A stretch of 64,000 nt of DNA from assembly GCF_900128905.1 (NCBI RefSeq), contig NZ_FQTV01000005.1:124001-188000 (forward strand), read 5' to 3'. A program made the position numbers and the translations under genes. Of the stretch, positions 25,396 to 34,355 are shown in pieces (within the stretch, counting starts at the first letter, position 1; the number at the start of each line of letters is the position of its first letter). A model generated the notes under the pieces. The model worked only from the letters and a program-made list of their open reading frames with translations. It searched no databases and had not been told where the DNA came from. The DNA is from Bacteroides luti (GTDB taxonomy: Bacteria; Bacteroidota; Bacteroidia; Bacteroidales; Bacteroidaceae).

Positions 25396-26261
25396 CGTTT
25401 CAATGCTTGGGCTATTCTAATCATTTCTCCTTTCCAATCATAAGAAAGAGGATTAATGCGCACAATCTTTGTTCCGGTTTCTTTGGCTATTAATTCTGCA
25501 TTACTCTTATCGAACTCTTCCTGCACAAAGATAACCCGTACTCCCTCTTTTTTGCATGTCTGCATCAGTTCTTTCAACTGTGAAGGTGAAGGCTCTTTTC
25601 CTCCGGCTTCAATAGAAATCTGATGCAATCCATAATCGCGTGCAAAGTAAGACAGAGCAGGATGGTAAATCATAAACGATTTATCAGCTCCTTTTAATAT
25701 TGTTCGAAGTGTATCATCAACAGCTTTTATCTCTTGTTTTAGCTTATTACATCTCTGGATATAATAAGATTTGTTTTCTTTATCCAAAGAACATAGAGCT
25801 TTACAAGTATTATCTGCTATAATTTGTGCATTAATTGTTGAATTCCAGATATGAGGATCAGCCTCATTAGAAGAGTGATGATGACCATCTTCACTATCAT
25901 GGTGATGGGTCCCAAATACTAGTTTTATGCCTGTTGATGTATCAAAAGGACGCATCTGAGGTGCATTCTCCATCAAACGACTAAACCAAACCAGCTCAAA
26001 ACCTATATAACCGATGCGAAGATAGGCTTCACTTTTACCAAGAGAAACCAATTGGGCAGGAGTTGGGTCGTAACTCTCGGGGCTGGTTCCTTTAGGCACC
26101 ATGCTTATAACAGAATATTTATCTCCAGCTATTTGCTCTGTAAAATAACGCTGTGGCTCAATAGTAACAGTTAATATTCTTTTACCAGACTCTTTTTTAT
26201 TTGTACATCCGATAAAGCTAATACTGATTAATAAAGATAGTGCAATAAGTATTTTATTCAT
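25392..26261 (-). CDS. znuA: Zinc-type ABC transporter substrate-binding lipoprotein
   Basis: A 289-residue periplasmic metal-binding protein of the cluster 9 (ZnuA/TroA) family, anchored as a lipoprotein (ISISFIGC, Cys19). It has a histidine-rich loop with THHHDSEDGHHH between residues 118 and 129, typical of zinc-capturing ZnuA proteins, then EADPHIWNSTINAQIIADN with a ligand histidine, and YHPALSYFARDYGLHQISIEAGGKEPSPSQL in the second lobe. The third lobe segment GVRVIFVQEEFDKSNAELIAKETG is also typical. Zinc is the likely substrate because of the His loop. Co-transcribed with the ATPase, without an adjacent permease. Confidence 0.88.
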   Translation of the reverse strand: MNKILIALSLLISISFIGCTNKKESGKRILTVTIEPQRYFTEQIAGDKYSVISMVPKGTSPESYDPTPAQLVSLGKSEAYLRIGYIGFELVWFSRLMENAPQMRPFDTSTGIKLVFGTHHHDSEDGHHHSSNEADPHIWNSTINAQIIADNTCKALCSLDKENKSYYIQRCNKLKQEIKAVDDTLRTILKGADKSFMIYHPALSYFARDYGLHQISIEAGGKEPSPSQLKELMQTCKKEGVRVIFVQEEFDKSNAELIAKETGTKIVRINPLSYDWKGEMIRIAQALKR

Positions 26262-26285
26262 AATTTCGTTTTAATCCGTACTTTG

Positions 26286-26293
26286 CAAAAGTA
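26286..26293 (-). promoter_or_regulatory. -7 box of the znuA operon
   Basis: TACTTTTG on the - strand, 25 bases before the znuA ATG. No -33 TTTG is seen. No obvious Zur-type palindrome stands around it. Confidence 0.5.
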
Positions 26294-26303
26294 ATTATAA
26301 ATA

Positions 26304-26333
26304 TTGATAGTAAGATGAAATTCCTTACCTTTG
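26304..26333 (+). promoter_or_regulatory. mnmD promoter
   Basis: TTG at 26304-26306 and TACCTTTG at 26326-26333, 19 bases apart, form a -33/-7 pair in front of the mnmD ATG at 26362. It is divergent from the znuA promoter. Confidence 0.65.
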
Positions 26334-26361
26334 TTGGCAAAACAAGGGGTCCAAATAAATA

Positions 26362-27102
26362 ATGGAAACAAAACAAAAATCACTTTTATCCGAGATAGAA
26401 CTTACGGCAGATGGGAGCCATACACTTTTTGTTCCGTCGATGAATGAGCATTATCACTCTGTAAACGGAGCAAAAACTGAAGCAGAACATATCTATATAA
26501 ACTATGGTTTCAAAGAAAGTTCTGCCTCTCCTGTAAACGTACTGGAAATTGGTTTTGGAACAGGATTGAATGCTTTTCTTACATTGGTTGAAACACAGAA
26601 ACTGCAAAAACAAACTGTCTATACAAGTCTTGAACTATATCCATTATCTCAGGAAGTAATAGAGCAACTGAATTATCCCAGTATCATATATCCGGAGTTT
26701 TCAAATCTTTATTTTGACTTACACCGCGCTGAATGGAATAAGCTGTGCAAAATCTCAGCTGATTTCTCTTTATTGAAAGTCAACATCGATTTTACTCAGA
26801 TATCTCAAGCCAATGAATCTTCAAAGTGGAAATTAGGAAGTATAGACAATCAGTCCATCTCTTATGATGTTGTCTATTTTGATGCATTTGCACCAGAAAA
26901 GCAACCTGAAATGTGGAGTCAAGATTTATTTGATGCTATATATGCTTCTATGAGCAATAACGGTATACTAATGACATATTGCGCAAAAGGAGTAGTAAGA
27001 AGAATGCTTCAAACTTCTGGATTTAAAGTGGAAAGATTGCCTGGCCCTCCGGGGAAAAGAGAAATATTAAGAGCCACAAAACAAGAAAATAATCAATTAT
27101 AA
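26362..27102 (+). CDS. mnmD: tRNA 5-aminomethyl-2-thiouridine methyltransferase MnmD
   Basis: A 246-residue methyltransferase equivalent to the N-terminal domain of MnmC, without the oxidase domain. It would methylate nm5s2U34 to mnm5s2U34 in tRNA. The SAM-binding motif VLEIGFGTGLNAFLTL is near residue 60, and YDVVYFDAFAPEKQPEMWSQDLF is the family signature around residue 170, followed by TYCAKGVVRRMLQTSGFKVERLPGPPGKREILRA at the C-terminus. The size and lone domain match the MnmD form of Bacteroidetes. It has its own promoter and converges on the YqaA-type gene, overlapping it by 6 bases. Confidence 0.92.
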   Translation: METKQKSLLSEIELTADGSHTLFVPSMNEHYHSVNGAKTEAEHIYINYGFKESSASPVNVLEIGFGTGLNAFLTLVETQKLQKQTVYTSLELYPLSQEVIEQLNYPSIIYPEFSNLYFDLHRAEWNKLCKISADFSLLKVNIDFTQISQANESSKWKLGSIDNQSISYDVVYFDAFAPEKQPEMWSQDLFDAIYASMSNNGILMTYCAKGVVRRMLQTSGFKVERLPGPPGKREILRATKQENNQL

Positions 27103-27591
27103 ATTATGTATCATTGACAGAAAACCGTCAACTGCATATAACATACAATATACTACAAATATATAACGAACTAATTTACCTACAAACATAGAAGTAGTAG
27201 TAAGAAGAATATTACTGCGCATAAAGCCCAGCGCCATAGAAATAACTTCTCCTATAGTTGGCAAGAAAGCAAAAAATGCCATCATGGCACCTTTTCCCTG
27301 AAGAAACTTTTGCATCTTTAAAATCTTCTCATGCTTTACTTTGAAATATTTTTCGGCCCATTCTATTTTGCCTAAATATCCAATATAGTAGCAAGACATT
27401 CCACCGGCTGTATTTCCCAATGAAGCCCAGACTACAGAATATAAAGGATCGAAACCCAATTTTATAAGTACGACAAGCACTATTTCAGAGCTAAAAGGTA
27501 TAATACTTCCCGCAAGCATAGCAGAGACAAACAGTCCCGGATATCCCATATCTATAAGAAACTGCTGAACTGTAGCTATTATAGCATCCAT
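27097..27591 (-). CDS. YqaA/VTT-domain membrane protein
   Basis: A 164-residue protein of the SNARE-associated/VTT (DedA-like) superfamily, YqaA branch. It has the GYPGLFVSAMLAGSIIPFSSEIVLVVLI re-entrant segment, LGNTAGGMSCYYIGYLGK, and FFAFLPTIGEVISMALGFMRS, with four to five hydrophobic segments. DedA-type proteins take part in lipid-carrier handling and envelope integrity; the substrate of this branch is not known. It overlaps the upstream membrane protein gene by 13 bases, so it is the last gene of the purD operon. Confidence 0.8.
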   Translation of the reverse strand: MDAIIATVQQFLIDMGYPGLFVSAMLAGSIIPFSSEIVLVVLIKLGFDPLYSVVWASLGNTAGGMSCYYIGYLGKIEWAEKYFKVKHEKILKMQKFLQGKGAMMAFFAFLPTIGEVISMALGFMRSNILLTTTSMFVGKLVRYIFVVYCMLYAVDGFLSMIHNL

Positions 27592-28574
27592 AAATTATAT
27601 ATAAGAAGAGTTGCTAATCCTATTAAAGAAACAATAAAGAATATGTTTGAGCTGCGACTCTTTGTCAAAGCAAAAAAGTGGCCAGCAAGGAAACTGAAAC
27701 AAACCAATAATAAAGGAAATACTGTCACGAAATGTTGTGGCTGAAGTATTAATAGTACAAGCAAACAAGTTCCTATTAGGGAGAAAAAATTTAAATATGC
27801 TCTTGTACGTATTTTATCTTGCCACCCGTTTATTAAACTATTAGCCACACCGACAATAAATAGCAAAATAATATAACTTATAGTCGCCATCTGCCAACCC
27901 TTTAAAACTAAAAGATTAACAGGTTCAAAAGTAATAAGTGTTTGGAAAGGATGATAAATCATCTCCAAATGATTAAATGTAAACGCATATCCTGCCAAAA
28001 ACCAAAAAGGAAACATAATACCTAATAATCCGGCAAAGAAACTTCTAGGATTTAATGATTGAAAGTTGTAAGCAGCAATAAGATAAAAAGGAGCCAGATA
28101 TAATAACTGAGGAAGAATTAAACCACTTAATCCTAAAAACATCCAGGAGTAAAAAACATTACCTGAAGGATTTGCCTGCTGATAGGACTTAAAAAGAAAA
28201 TAGATAGATATTACCATGAAAAGCGTTGATGCCGTTCCAACATGCAACGGATACAACTCGGGACAGGCAGCAATAACTATCAAGTAAAAAGAGGTCTGGA
28301 TTGAAGCTCTAAGGCGTATAATACCAAAAGTATTATTAAGCTCAATTAATAGATAACTAATAAAAGCATAAAAAACGAAGTTTATTAATAAACTTATAGA
28401 CTTGCCCAGAAAAAAAGGCTCCAGCATCTGCCAGACCGGTGACGAAGAATGAGAAAACACTGCTACAGGTTTAATAAAATAAACCCCAAGCCAGATCATA
28501 ACAGACAATAACATAACGACAGGCAAAGTAATTTTACCTGTCGTTATTCTATGTTGTATACTTTTTCTTATCAT
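27579..28574 (-). CDS. Multi-pass membrane protein of unknown function
   Basis: A 331-residue protein with about nine to ten hydrophobic segments and few charged residues, of a type often found near purD in Bacteroides. I do not recognise a catalytic motif; short soluble loops contain SGLILPQLLYLAPFYLIAAYNFQSLNPRSFFAGLLG in the middle. The N-terminus MIRKSIQHRITTGKITLPVV is basic, so it probably faces the cytoplasm. It lies 6 bases after purD and overlaps the YqaA-type gene by 13 bases, so it is in an operon. Confidence 0.7.
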   Translation of the reverse strand: MIRKSIQHRITTGKITLPVVMLLSVMIWLGVYFIKPVAVFSHSSSPVWQMLEPFFLGKSISLLINFVFYAFISYLLIELNNTFGIIRLRASIQTSFYLIVIAACPELYPLHVGTASTLFMVISIYFLFKSYQQANPSGNVFYSWMFLGLSGLILPQLLYLAPFYLIAAYNFQSLNPRSFFAGLLGIMFPFWFLAGYAFTFNHLEMIYHPFQTLITFEPVNLLVLKGWQMATISYIILLFIVGVANSLINGWQDKIRTRAYLNFFSLIGTCLLVLLILQPQHFVTVFPLLLVCFSFLAGHFFALTKSRSSNIFFIVSLIGLATLLIYNLWML

Positions 28575-28580
28575 CTATAT

Positions 28581-29849
28581 TTATAAATCAAATCCAATAT
28601 CTGAACGGAAATACTTCTTTTCAAAATCGATTAGTTTAGCAGCAGAGAATGATTGTGCCAAGGCTTCATCTTTATTATTGCCATAAGAGCTGATTGCCAA
28701 AACACGACCACCATTGGTAACAACCTGACCATCTTTCATAGTAGTTCCAGCATGGAATACAATGCTATCTTTAACCTGGTCTAGTCCACTAATCGGGAAT
28801 CCTTTATCATAATGCTCAGGATAACCACCAGAAACCAACATTACACTAACAGCAGTACGAGGATCTTCTTCCAATACTTTTTCATCAAGATTGCCAGCAG
28901 CTACTCCTTCAAAAAGTTCTACAAGGTCACTCTTCACACGAAGCATCACAGATTCTGTTTCAGGATCTCCCATACGAACATTATATTCAATGACCATTGG
29001 TTCACCTTTCACATTTATCAGTCCTAAGAATATAAAACCTTTATAATCGATTCCTTCCTGAGCTAAGCCCTCTACTGTTGGACGAATAATTCGCTCGTCT
29101 ACTTTCTTCATCCAGGCAGCATCAGCAAATGGAACTGGAGTAACAGAACCCATACCACCGGTATTTAATCCTTTATCACCTTCGCCAATACGTTTATAAT
29201 CTTTAGCTACCGGAAGTACTTTATAGTTTTTACCGTCTGAAAGGACAAAAACAGAACATTCAATACCGCTAAGGAATTCTTCAATAACAACAGTTGCACT
29301 GGCATCGCCAAACATTCCACTAAGCATCTCTTGCAGTTCCTTTTTTGCTTCTTCCAAAGTAGGCAAAATAAGTACACCTTTTCCAGCGCAAAGTCCATCA
29401 GCCTTCAATACATAAGGAGCTTCCAATGTTTCAAGGAAATCAAGACCTTCCTGCAAATTAGCAGATGTTATACTCTTATAGCCAGCAGTTGGAATATTAT
29501 GACGCATCATAAATGCTTTAGCAAATTCTTTGCTACCTTCCAATGTTGCACCTTTTTGTGAAGGTCCTATTACCGGTATCTTATTTAATTCAGAATCTTT
29601 CTGAAAATAATCATAGATTCCCTTTACAAGAGGATCTTCAGGGCCAACTACGACCATATTTATATTATTGTCAAGAACAAAAGCTTTGATAGAAGAAAAA
29701 TCATCCGCCTTAATATTAACATTTTCTCCTACACTGCCCGTTCCTGCATTTCCCGGAGCAATATACAATTTTTCTATCTTTGGGCTCTGCGCTATTTTCC
29801 ATGCTAATGCATGTTCTCTTCCACCCGAACCTAATAATAATAATTTCAT
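28581..29849 (-). CDS. purD: Phosphoribosylamine-glycine ligase
   Basis: PurD joins phosphoribosylamine and glycine with ATP to glycinamide ribonucleotide, the second step of purine synthesis. The 422-residue protein begins [19 protein letters not shown], the family start, and has the ATP-grasp segments [16 protein letters not shown] (near residue 140), [15 protein letters not shown], and [18 protein letters not shown] with the metal-binding Glu/Asn. Length is normal. The gene is 17 bases after the dipeptidyl peptidase gene, and the next gene follows after 6 bases, so it is inside a long operon. Confidence 0.96.
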   Translation of the reverse strand: MKLLLLGSGGREHALAWKIAQSPKIEKLYIAPGNAGTGSVGENVNIKADDFSSIKAFVLDNNINMVVVGPEDPLVKGIYDYFQKDSELNKIPVIGPSQKGATLEGSKEFAKAFMMRHNIPTAGYKSITSANLQEGLDFLETLEAPYVLKADGLCAGKGVLILPTLEEAKKELQEMLSGMFGDASATVVIEEFLSGIECSVFVLSDGKNYKVLPVAKDYKRIGEGDKGLNTGGMGSVTPVPFADAAWMKKVDERIIRPTVEGLAQEGIDYKGFIFLGLINVKGEPMVIEYNVRMGDPETESVMLRVKSDLVELFEGVAAGNLDEKVLEEDPRTAVSVMLVSGGYPEHYDKGFPISGLDQVKDSIVFHAGTTMKDGQVVTNGGRVLAISSYGNNKDEALAQSFSAAKLIDFEKKYFRSDIGFDL

Positions 29850-29865
29850 AGTTGTATTGTATTAT

Positions 29866-32022
29866 TTATTTAAGAAACTCATCAAAATACTGAGTCATTT
29901 TATTATTTAAATGTACACGGTCTTTACCTACAACACCATGTTCATGTCCCGGATAGATAAATAAATCCGGATAAGTACCAGCTTCAATGCAAGCTTTCAT
30001 AAAAGAATAAGTATGCTGAGGAACACAAGTAGGATCTACTCCTCCATGAATTACCAACAGATGTCCTTTCAGGTTACCTGCCTTGAGTTTCATATTAGAA
30101 TCTTTGTAACCTTCCGGATTTGTTTCAGGTGTATCCATATAACGTTCACCATACATAACTTCATAATAACTCCAGTCAATAACAGGTCCACCTGCTACGC
30201 CAACCTTGAATGTATCCGGATAACGTAACATTAGATTCGTTGTCATAAATCCACCAAAGCTCCATCCGTGAACTCCAATTCTATTTGCATCAACAAATGG
30301 AAGAGTCTTCAGGAATTCAACACCTTTCATCTGATCTTTAGCTTCAACTACACCCAAGTGACGGAAAGTTGCCTGTTCAAATTCCAGACCACGATTTTCG
30401 CTTCCGTGATTATCTATGCTGAACATCACATAGCCTTTGCTTGCCATATAGATTTCCCAGCCACGCGCTCCACCAAGCCAAGTGTTGTTTACGACCTGAG
30501 CATGAGGACCACCATATACATAAATAACGGTTGGATATTTCTTTGAAGGATCAAAATCAACAGGTTTTATCAAGCGATAATAAAGATCGGTTACCCCATC
30601 ATCAGCCTTGATTGTTCCCATCTCAATAGTTGGAGTTTTGTATCCATCATAAGGATTACTTGCTGTAAGCAAATTATTCACCTTTCCTTTAGTTACATCA
30701 ATAAGATCAATACAACGAGGAGTAGTGGTGGATACATATCTATCGATTACATATTTTCCTGAAGCCGAAAGCAGTGTTGTATGAGTTCCGGCAGCCGGAG
30801 TAATTCTCGTACGTTTACCTGTTTTCAGATTAACTTTATATGTTTGAGCTTCCAATGGACTTGCTTCGGTTGATGAAATATAAATATTGTCTCCTTTTGC
30901 ATCAAATCCAAGAATATCCTTCACTAACCAATTGCCTTTTGTCAACTGCTTTATAAGTTTACCATCTATATTATATAAGTATAAATGATTAAAGCCATCT
31001 CTCTGACTTTGATAAATAAACTTAGTATTATCCCCTTTTAGAAATAATATAGGATGCTGTGGTTCTACATATTTCGGGCTACTCTCTTCAATCAACATCT
31101 TCTCCTTATTTCCACTTTCTACATTATAAGAGAAAAGTTGAGAGTGATTCTGATCACGATTTAATTCAATATAATAAAGAGTCTTTTCATCCGGACTCCA
31201 AGCTATATTGGTAAAATAACGATCTTTAGGATTGCCAGCATTGAGATATATAGTCTTTCCTGTAGCTACATTATATATTCCAATAGTCACTTCTTGACTA
31301 GTCATTCCCGCCATTGGATATTTTCCAGGTTTCACTGTAGCAATACGTGTATCTATATCTACAAAAGGATAATCGGCAACCATCCGTTCATCCATTCTGT
31401 AGAAAGCTAATAAATTTCCTTTTGGTGACCAGAAAGTACCTTTTGAAATTCCAAACTCATTACGGTGAACGCTTTGTCCACAAACAACGCCTTTTGGTTC
31501 ATGAGTAATCTGGATATTCTGTCCTTTTGAATCAGCAATATAGAGGTTATTATCAATGGTATAAGCTACTGCATTATTTTCTTTGCAATAATCGTTATTC
31601 GCAGCTTTCTCTTTTACATTAATAACATTAGTTATTTTCTGCATCCCAAAATCATAAAAAACACTCTTCTGGGGCAAATCAATTTTCATGATTTTCTTTT
31701 CAGGAAAGGGAAAAGAAACTGAATAAAAATGACTGATCTTTCCTAGCTTCTGATCTCCTAACAACTTATTAACCTGTTCCAGGGTTACGATCGTGGTTTC
31801 TTTCATTTTGTTGGCAGGATCAATAGAAACAAGTTTATCTATATCCGGCTTTATACAAATATCACCCCACCATTGCAAACCATAAATATTCTCAGGAAGA
31901 TGCTGAGCATAAGTAGCACCTCCCGGAATTAAATCATCTATAGTGAATTCTTTCAAATTCTGAGCCATAGTTCCAGCAGATAAAAACAATGTTGCACCCA
32001 AGGCCATCATTAATTTTTTCAT
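29866..32022 (-). CDS. S9-family dipeptidyl peptidase IV
   Basis: A 718-residue exported serine peptidase of the DPP IV family, which releases X-Pro or X-Ala dipeptides. It has a signal peptide (MKKLMMALGATLFLSAGTMA, cleavage probable before QNLK), an N-terminal beta-propeller of YIADSKG/YYIELNRD-type repeats, and an alpha/beta hydrolase domain with the catalytic Ser588 in HGWSFGG, Asp663 in GGVDPTC and His695 in GHEHG. The DPP IV-type Glu pair may be represented by the QNLK-near acidic residues, but I cannot fix it. It lies 2 bases after the RNA methyltransferase gene, so it is probably in the same operon. Confidence 0.93.
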   Translation of the reverse strand: MKKLMMALGATLFLSAGTMAQNLKEFTIDDLIPGGATYAQHLPENIYGLQWWGDICIKPDIDKLVSIDPANKMKETTIVTLEQVNKLLGDQKLGKISHFYSVSFPFPEKKIMKIDLPQKSVFYDFGMQKITNVINVKEKAANNDYCKENNAVAYTIDNNLYIADSKGQNIQITHEPKGVVCGQSVHRNEFGISKGTFWSPKGNLLAFYRMDERMVADYPFVDIDTRIATVKPGKYPMAGMTSQEVTIGIYNVATGKTIYLNAGNPKDRYFTNIAWSPDEKTLYYIELNRDQNHSQLFSYNVESGNKEKMLIEESSPKYVEPQHPILFLKGDNTKFIYQSQRDGFNHLYLYNIDGKLIKQLTKGNWLVKDILGFDAKGDNIYISSTEASPLEAQTYKVNLKTGKRTRITPAAGTHTTLLSASGKYVIDRYVSTTTPRCIDLIDVTKGKVNNLLTASNPYDGYKTPTIEMGTIKADDGVTDLYYRLIKPVDFDPSKKYPTVIYVYGGPHAQVVNNTWLGGARGWEIYMASKGYVMFSIDNHGSENRGLEFEQATFRHLGVVEAKDQMKGVEFLKTLPFVDANRIGVHGWSFGGFMTTNLMLRYPDTFKVGVAGGPVIDWSYYEVMYGERYMDTPETNPEGYKDSNMKLKAGNLKGHLLVIHGGVDPTCVPQHTYSFMKACIEAGTYPDLFIYPGHEHGVVGKDRVHLNNKMTQYFDEFLK

Positions 32023-32024
32023 CT

Positions 32025-33182
32025 TTAATATGCTTTTTCTTTCTTGAAATCTTTATATTTTCCTCCAAAGATCTGGTATTTGCGGAATTCACATTCCAAA
32101 GATCCATTGAAAAGTGGAATTTTGCGAGATGGCTTCAATCCAATCTGATCAAAACATTCTTCACGATAACTTAAAATCCATGCGTCCTGATCAGTAAAGG
32201 CATGTTTCAGGCGTTCGCCAATCATTTGATACAATCCCAATAAATCACGAGTAGAGATACGTTCACCATAAGGAGGATTCATAACTATAACCGATTTTTC
32301 CTTTGGCTTTTCAAATTGTTGGAAAGGCTGTAATTTCAAAATAATTTCCTTAGACAAACCTGCAGCCTTTACATTATTGATTGCAATCTCATGTGCCTGA
32401 GGGTTATTATCGTAACCAAATATTTTATGATCGAACTCACGCTCCTGAGAATCATCATTATAGATATTATCAAACATTTCCTGATCAAAGTCTTTCCATC
32501 TTTCGAATGCAAATTCTTTGCGGAAAACACCCGGTGCAATATTACGGGCAATAAGTGCAGCTTCAATAGGAATAGTTCCTGATCCACACATTGGGTCAAT
32601 TAAATCACATTGTCCATGCCAGCCTGTCATCAAAATCATTCCCGCTGCAAGCACTTCGTTTAATGGAGCTTCAACAGCTTCCTGACGATAACCTCTACGA
32701 TGAAGAGATTCACCAGAAGAGTCTAATGAAAGGGTACATTTATTTTGTGCAATATGAATATTCAAAAGAACATCAGGCTTGTTAATACGTACGGAAGGGC
32801 GTTTGCCATTTAAATCTTTGAAATAGTCTACAATAGCATCTTTTACTTTGTACGCTACAAACTTTGAATGACGAAACTCTTCGCTAAAAACAACTGCATC
32901 TACAGCAAAAGTTTTATCTGCATCAAGGTACTCTTCCCAATTAATTTTTTTAATCTGATTGTATACCTCATCAGCATCCTTAGCGTTAAAGTGTTTGATA
33001 GGTTTTAAAATACGAATCGCTGTACGCAAACAAAAATTTGCACGATACATCATTTCTTTATCACCAGAGAAGGAGACCATACGTCTGCCAATCTGTACAT
33101 CATTTGCTCCTAAATTAGTTAATTCTTCAGCTAAGACTTCTTCCAGCCCTTGGAAAGTTTTTGCTATAAGTTCAAATTGCAT
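32025..33182 (-). CDS. THUMP-domain 23S rRNA methyltransferase (RlmL/YpsC type)
   Basis: A 385-residue RNA methyltransferase. The N-terminal THUMP domain (about residues 45-160, KINWEEYLDADKTFAVDAVV) binds RNA, and the UPF0020 methyltransferase domain holds the SAM motif DPMCGSGTIPIEAALIARNIAPG near residue 200 and the catalytic VIVMNPPYGERIS. It matches the first, m2G-forming half of E. coli RlmL, and the single-domain form called YpsC. The rRNA position is inferred from the family. It is 16 bases after the cysE stop and 2 bases before the dipeptidyl peptidase gene. Confidence 0.88.
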   Translation of the reverse strand: MQFELIAKTFQGLEEVLAEELTNLGANDVQIGRRMVSFSGDKEMMYRANFCLRTAIRILKPIKHFNAKDADEVYNQIKKINWEEYLDADKTFAVDAVVFSEEFRHSKFVAYKVKDAIVDYFKDLNGKRPSVRINKPDVLLNIHIAQNKCTLSLDSSGESLHRRGYRQEAVEAPLNEVLAAGMILMTGWHGQCDLIDPMCGSGTIPIEAALIARNIAPGVFRKEFAFERWKDFDQEMFDNIYNDDSQEREFDHKIFGYDNNPQAHEIAINNVKAAGLSKEIILKLQPFQQFEKPKEKSVIVMNPPYGERISTRDLLGLYQMIGERLKHAFTDQDAWILSYREECFDQIGLKPSRKIPLFNGSLECEFRKYQIFGGKYKDFKKEKAY

Positions 33183-33198
33183 ATATTATTTTTAAAAT

Positions 33199-34098
33199 TT
33201 ATTTTTTTGCTTTTGTTTGTACCAGTCTTGCTCCCGGCGGAACATCTTCAGTTACCCATATATTACCTCCAACAGTAGCCCCTTTTCCAACAATTATACG
33301 TCCCAGAATAGTAGCGTTAGAGTATACAATAACATCATCTTCAAGAATTGGATGACGTGGAATTCCTTTGATAGGATTACCATCATTATCGAGTGGGAAG
33401 CTTTTAGCACCAAGAGTTACACCCTGATAGAGCTTTACATTATTGCCAATGATACTGGTTGCACCAATTACAACACCCGTTCCGTGGTCTATAGTAAAAT
33501 AAGATCCAATCTGCGCTCCGGGATGTATATCAATTCCTGTTTCAGAATGAGCCATTTCTGTAATGATACGAGGAATTAAAGGAACTTCAAGTTTCAACAA
33601 TTCATGAGCGATTCTGTAATTTGTAATGGCTTTAATAGCAGGATAGCAGCAAATTACTTCTCCAAAGCTTTGCGCCGCTGGGTCTCCATTATAAGCAGCT
33701 TCAACATCAGTTGCCAAAGTACGGCGTAACTGAGGGAATAGTCCAATAAGCTTAGCAGCTAAATCTGCAGCTTTTGCCTGTTTAGATTCAGTATCCTCTG
33801 TACATTCTTCTGAAGCACCAAAACATAAACCTGCCATTATTTGCTTGGTAAGCAAACCAAAAAGCTTTTCAATATTTACTCCGATATGATAATTGATAGT
33901 GCGGCTATTCACCGTTGAGTTTCCAAAATAACCTGGAAAAAGAATCGCACGCGAAAGCTCTATAATATCTTGAAGAATCTTGGCAGAAGGAAGTGGCTCT
34001 CCATCTTTATGCTGATGCATCAATCCCTTATATGATTCGCTTTCCGAAAGCTCATCAACAGCTTGTGTCAGAATGTGAGTAAAATTCATTGGACTCAT
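33199..34098 (-). CDS. cysE: Serine O-acetyltransferase
   Basis: CysE acetylates serine with acetyl-CoA, the first step of cysteine synthesis. The 299-residue protein has a helical N-terminal region and the left-handed beta-helix of hexapeptide repeats from about residue 205 (ETGIDIHPGAQIG, IDHGTGVVIGATSIIGNNVKLYQGVTLG), with the catalytic histidine in DHGTG. The family loop SFPLDNDGNPIKGIPRHPILEDDV is present. It is longer at the N-terminus than the E. coli enzyme (273 residues), as in other Bacteroidetes. It has its own promoter, and the RNA methyltransferase gene follows after 16 bases, so it probably opens a six-gene operon through purD. Confidence 0.9.
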   Translation of the reverse strand: MSPMNFTHILTQAVDELSESESYKGLMHQHKDGEPLPSAKILQDIIELSRAILFPGYFGNSTVNSRTINYHIGVNIEKLFGLLTKQIMAGLCFGASEECTEDTESKQAKAADLAAKLIGLFPQLRRTLATDVEAAYNGDPAAQSFGEVICCYPAIKAITNYRIAHELLKLEVPLIPRIITEMAHSETGIDIHPGAQIGSYFTIDHGTGVVIGATSIIGNNVKLYQGVTLGAKSFPLDNDGNPIKGIPRHPILEDDVIVYSNATILGRIIVGKGATVGGNIWVTEDVPPGARLVQTKAKK

Positions 34099-34125
34099 AA
34101 GTAATCCCTACTATTTATAACTGCG

Positions 34126-34133
34126 CAAAGTTA
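34126..34133 (-). promoter_or_regulatory. -7 box of the cysE-purD operon
   Basis: TAACTTTG on the - strand, 28 bases before the cysE ATG, matches TAnnTTTG. It is the only good promoter seen for the following genes on that strand down to the YqaA-type gene. Confidence 0.6.
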
Positions 34134-34281
34134 GGAATTATTGCCAATAATACAATGAATTAGCTTTGAAATCTCACGTTTATTAATAATTGAACAACAT
34201 TACCCTATTTCTTAATTTTCTTCTGTAAGAAAGTAAGAGCAGAACAAATATCCATAAAGTATTTTTAGGGTAAACAAAAAG

Positions 34282-34324
34282 AACCGGCAATCAATGCTTT
34301 TTTATAAGCAATTGATTGCCGGTT
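34282..34324 (-). terminator. Terminator of miaB
   Basis: A 14-pair stem (AACCGGCAATCAAT at 34282-34295 with ATTGATTGCCGGTT at 34311-34324) follows the miaB stop by 32 bases on the - strand and is followed there by CTTTTTG. It can also end leftover + strand transcripts. Confidence 0.85.
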
Positions 34325-34355
34325 TATATTATGCTATTATTCTAGTAAATATGAA

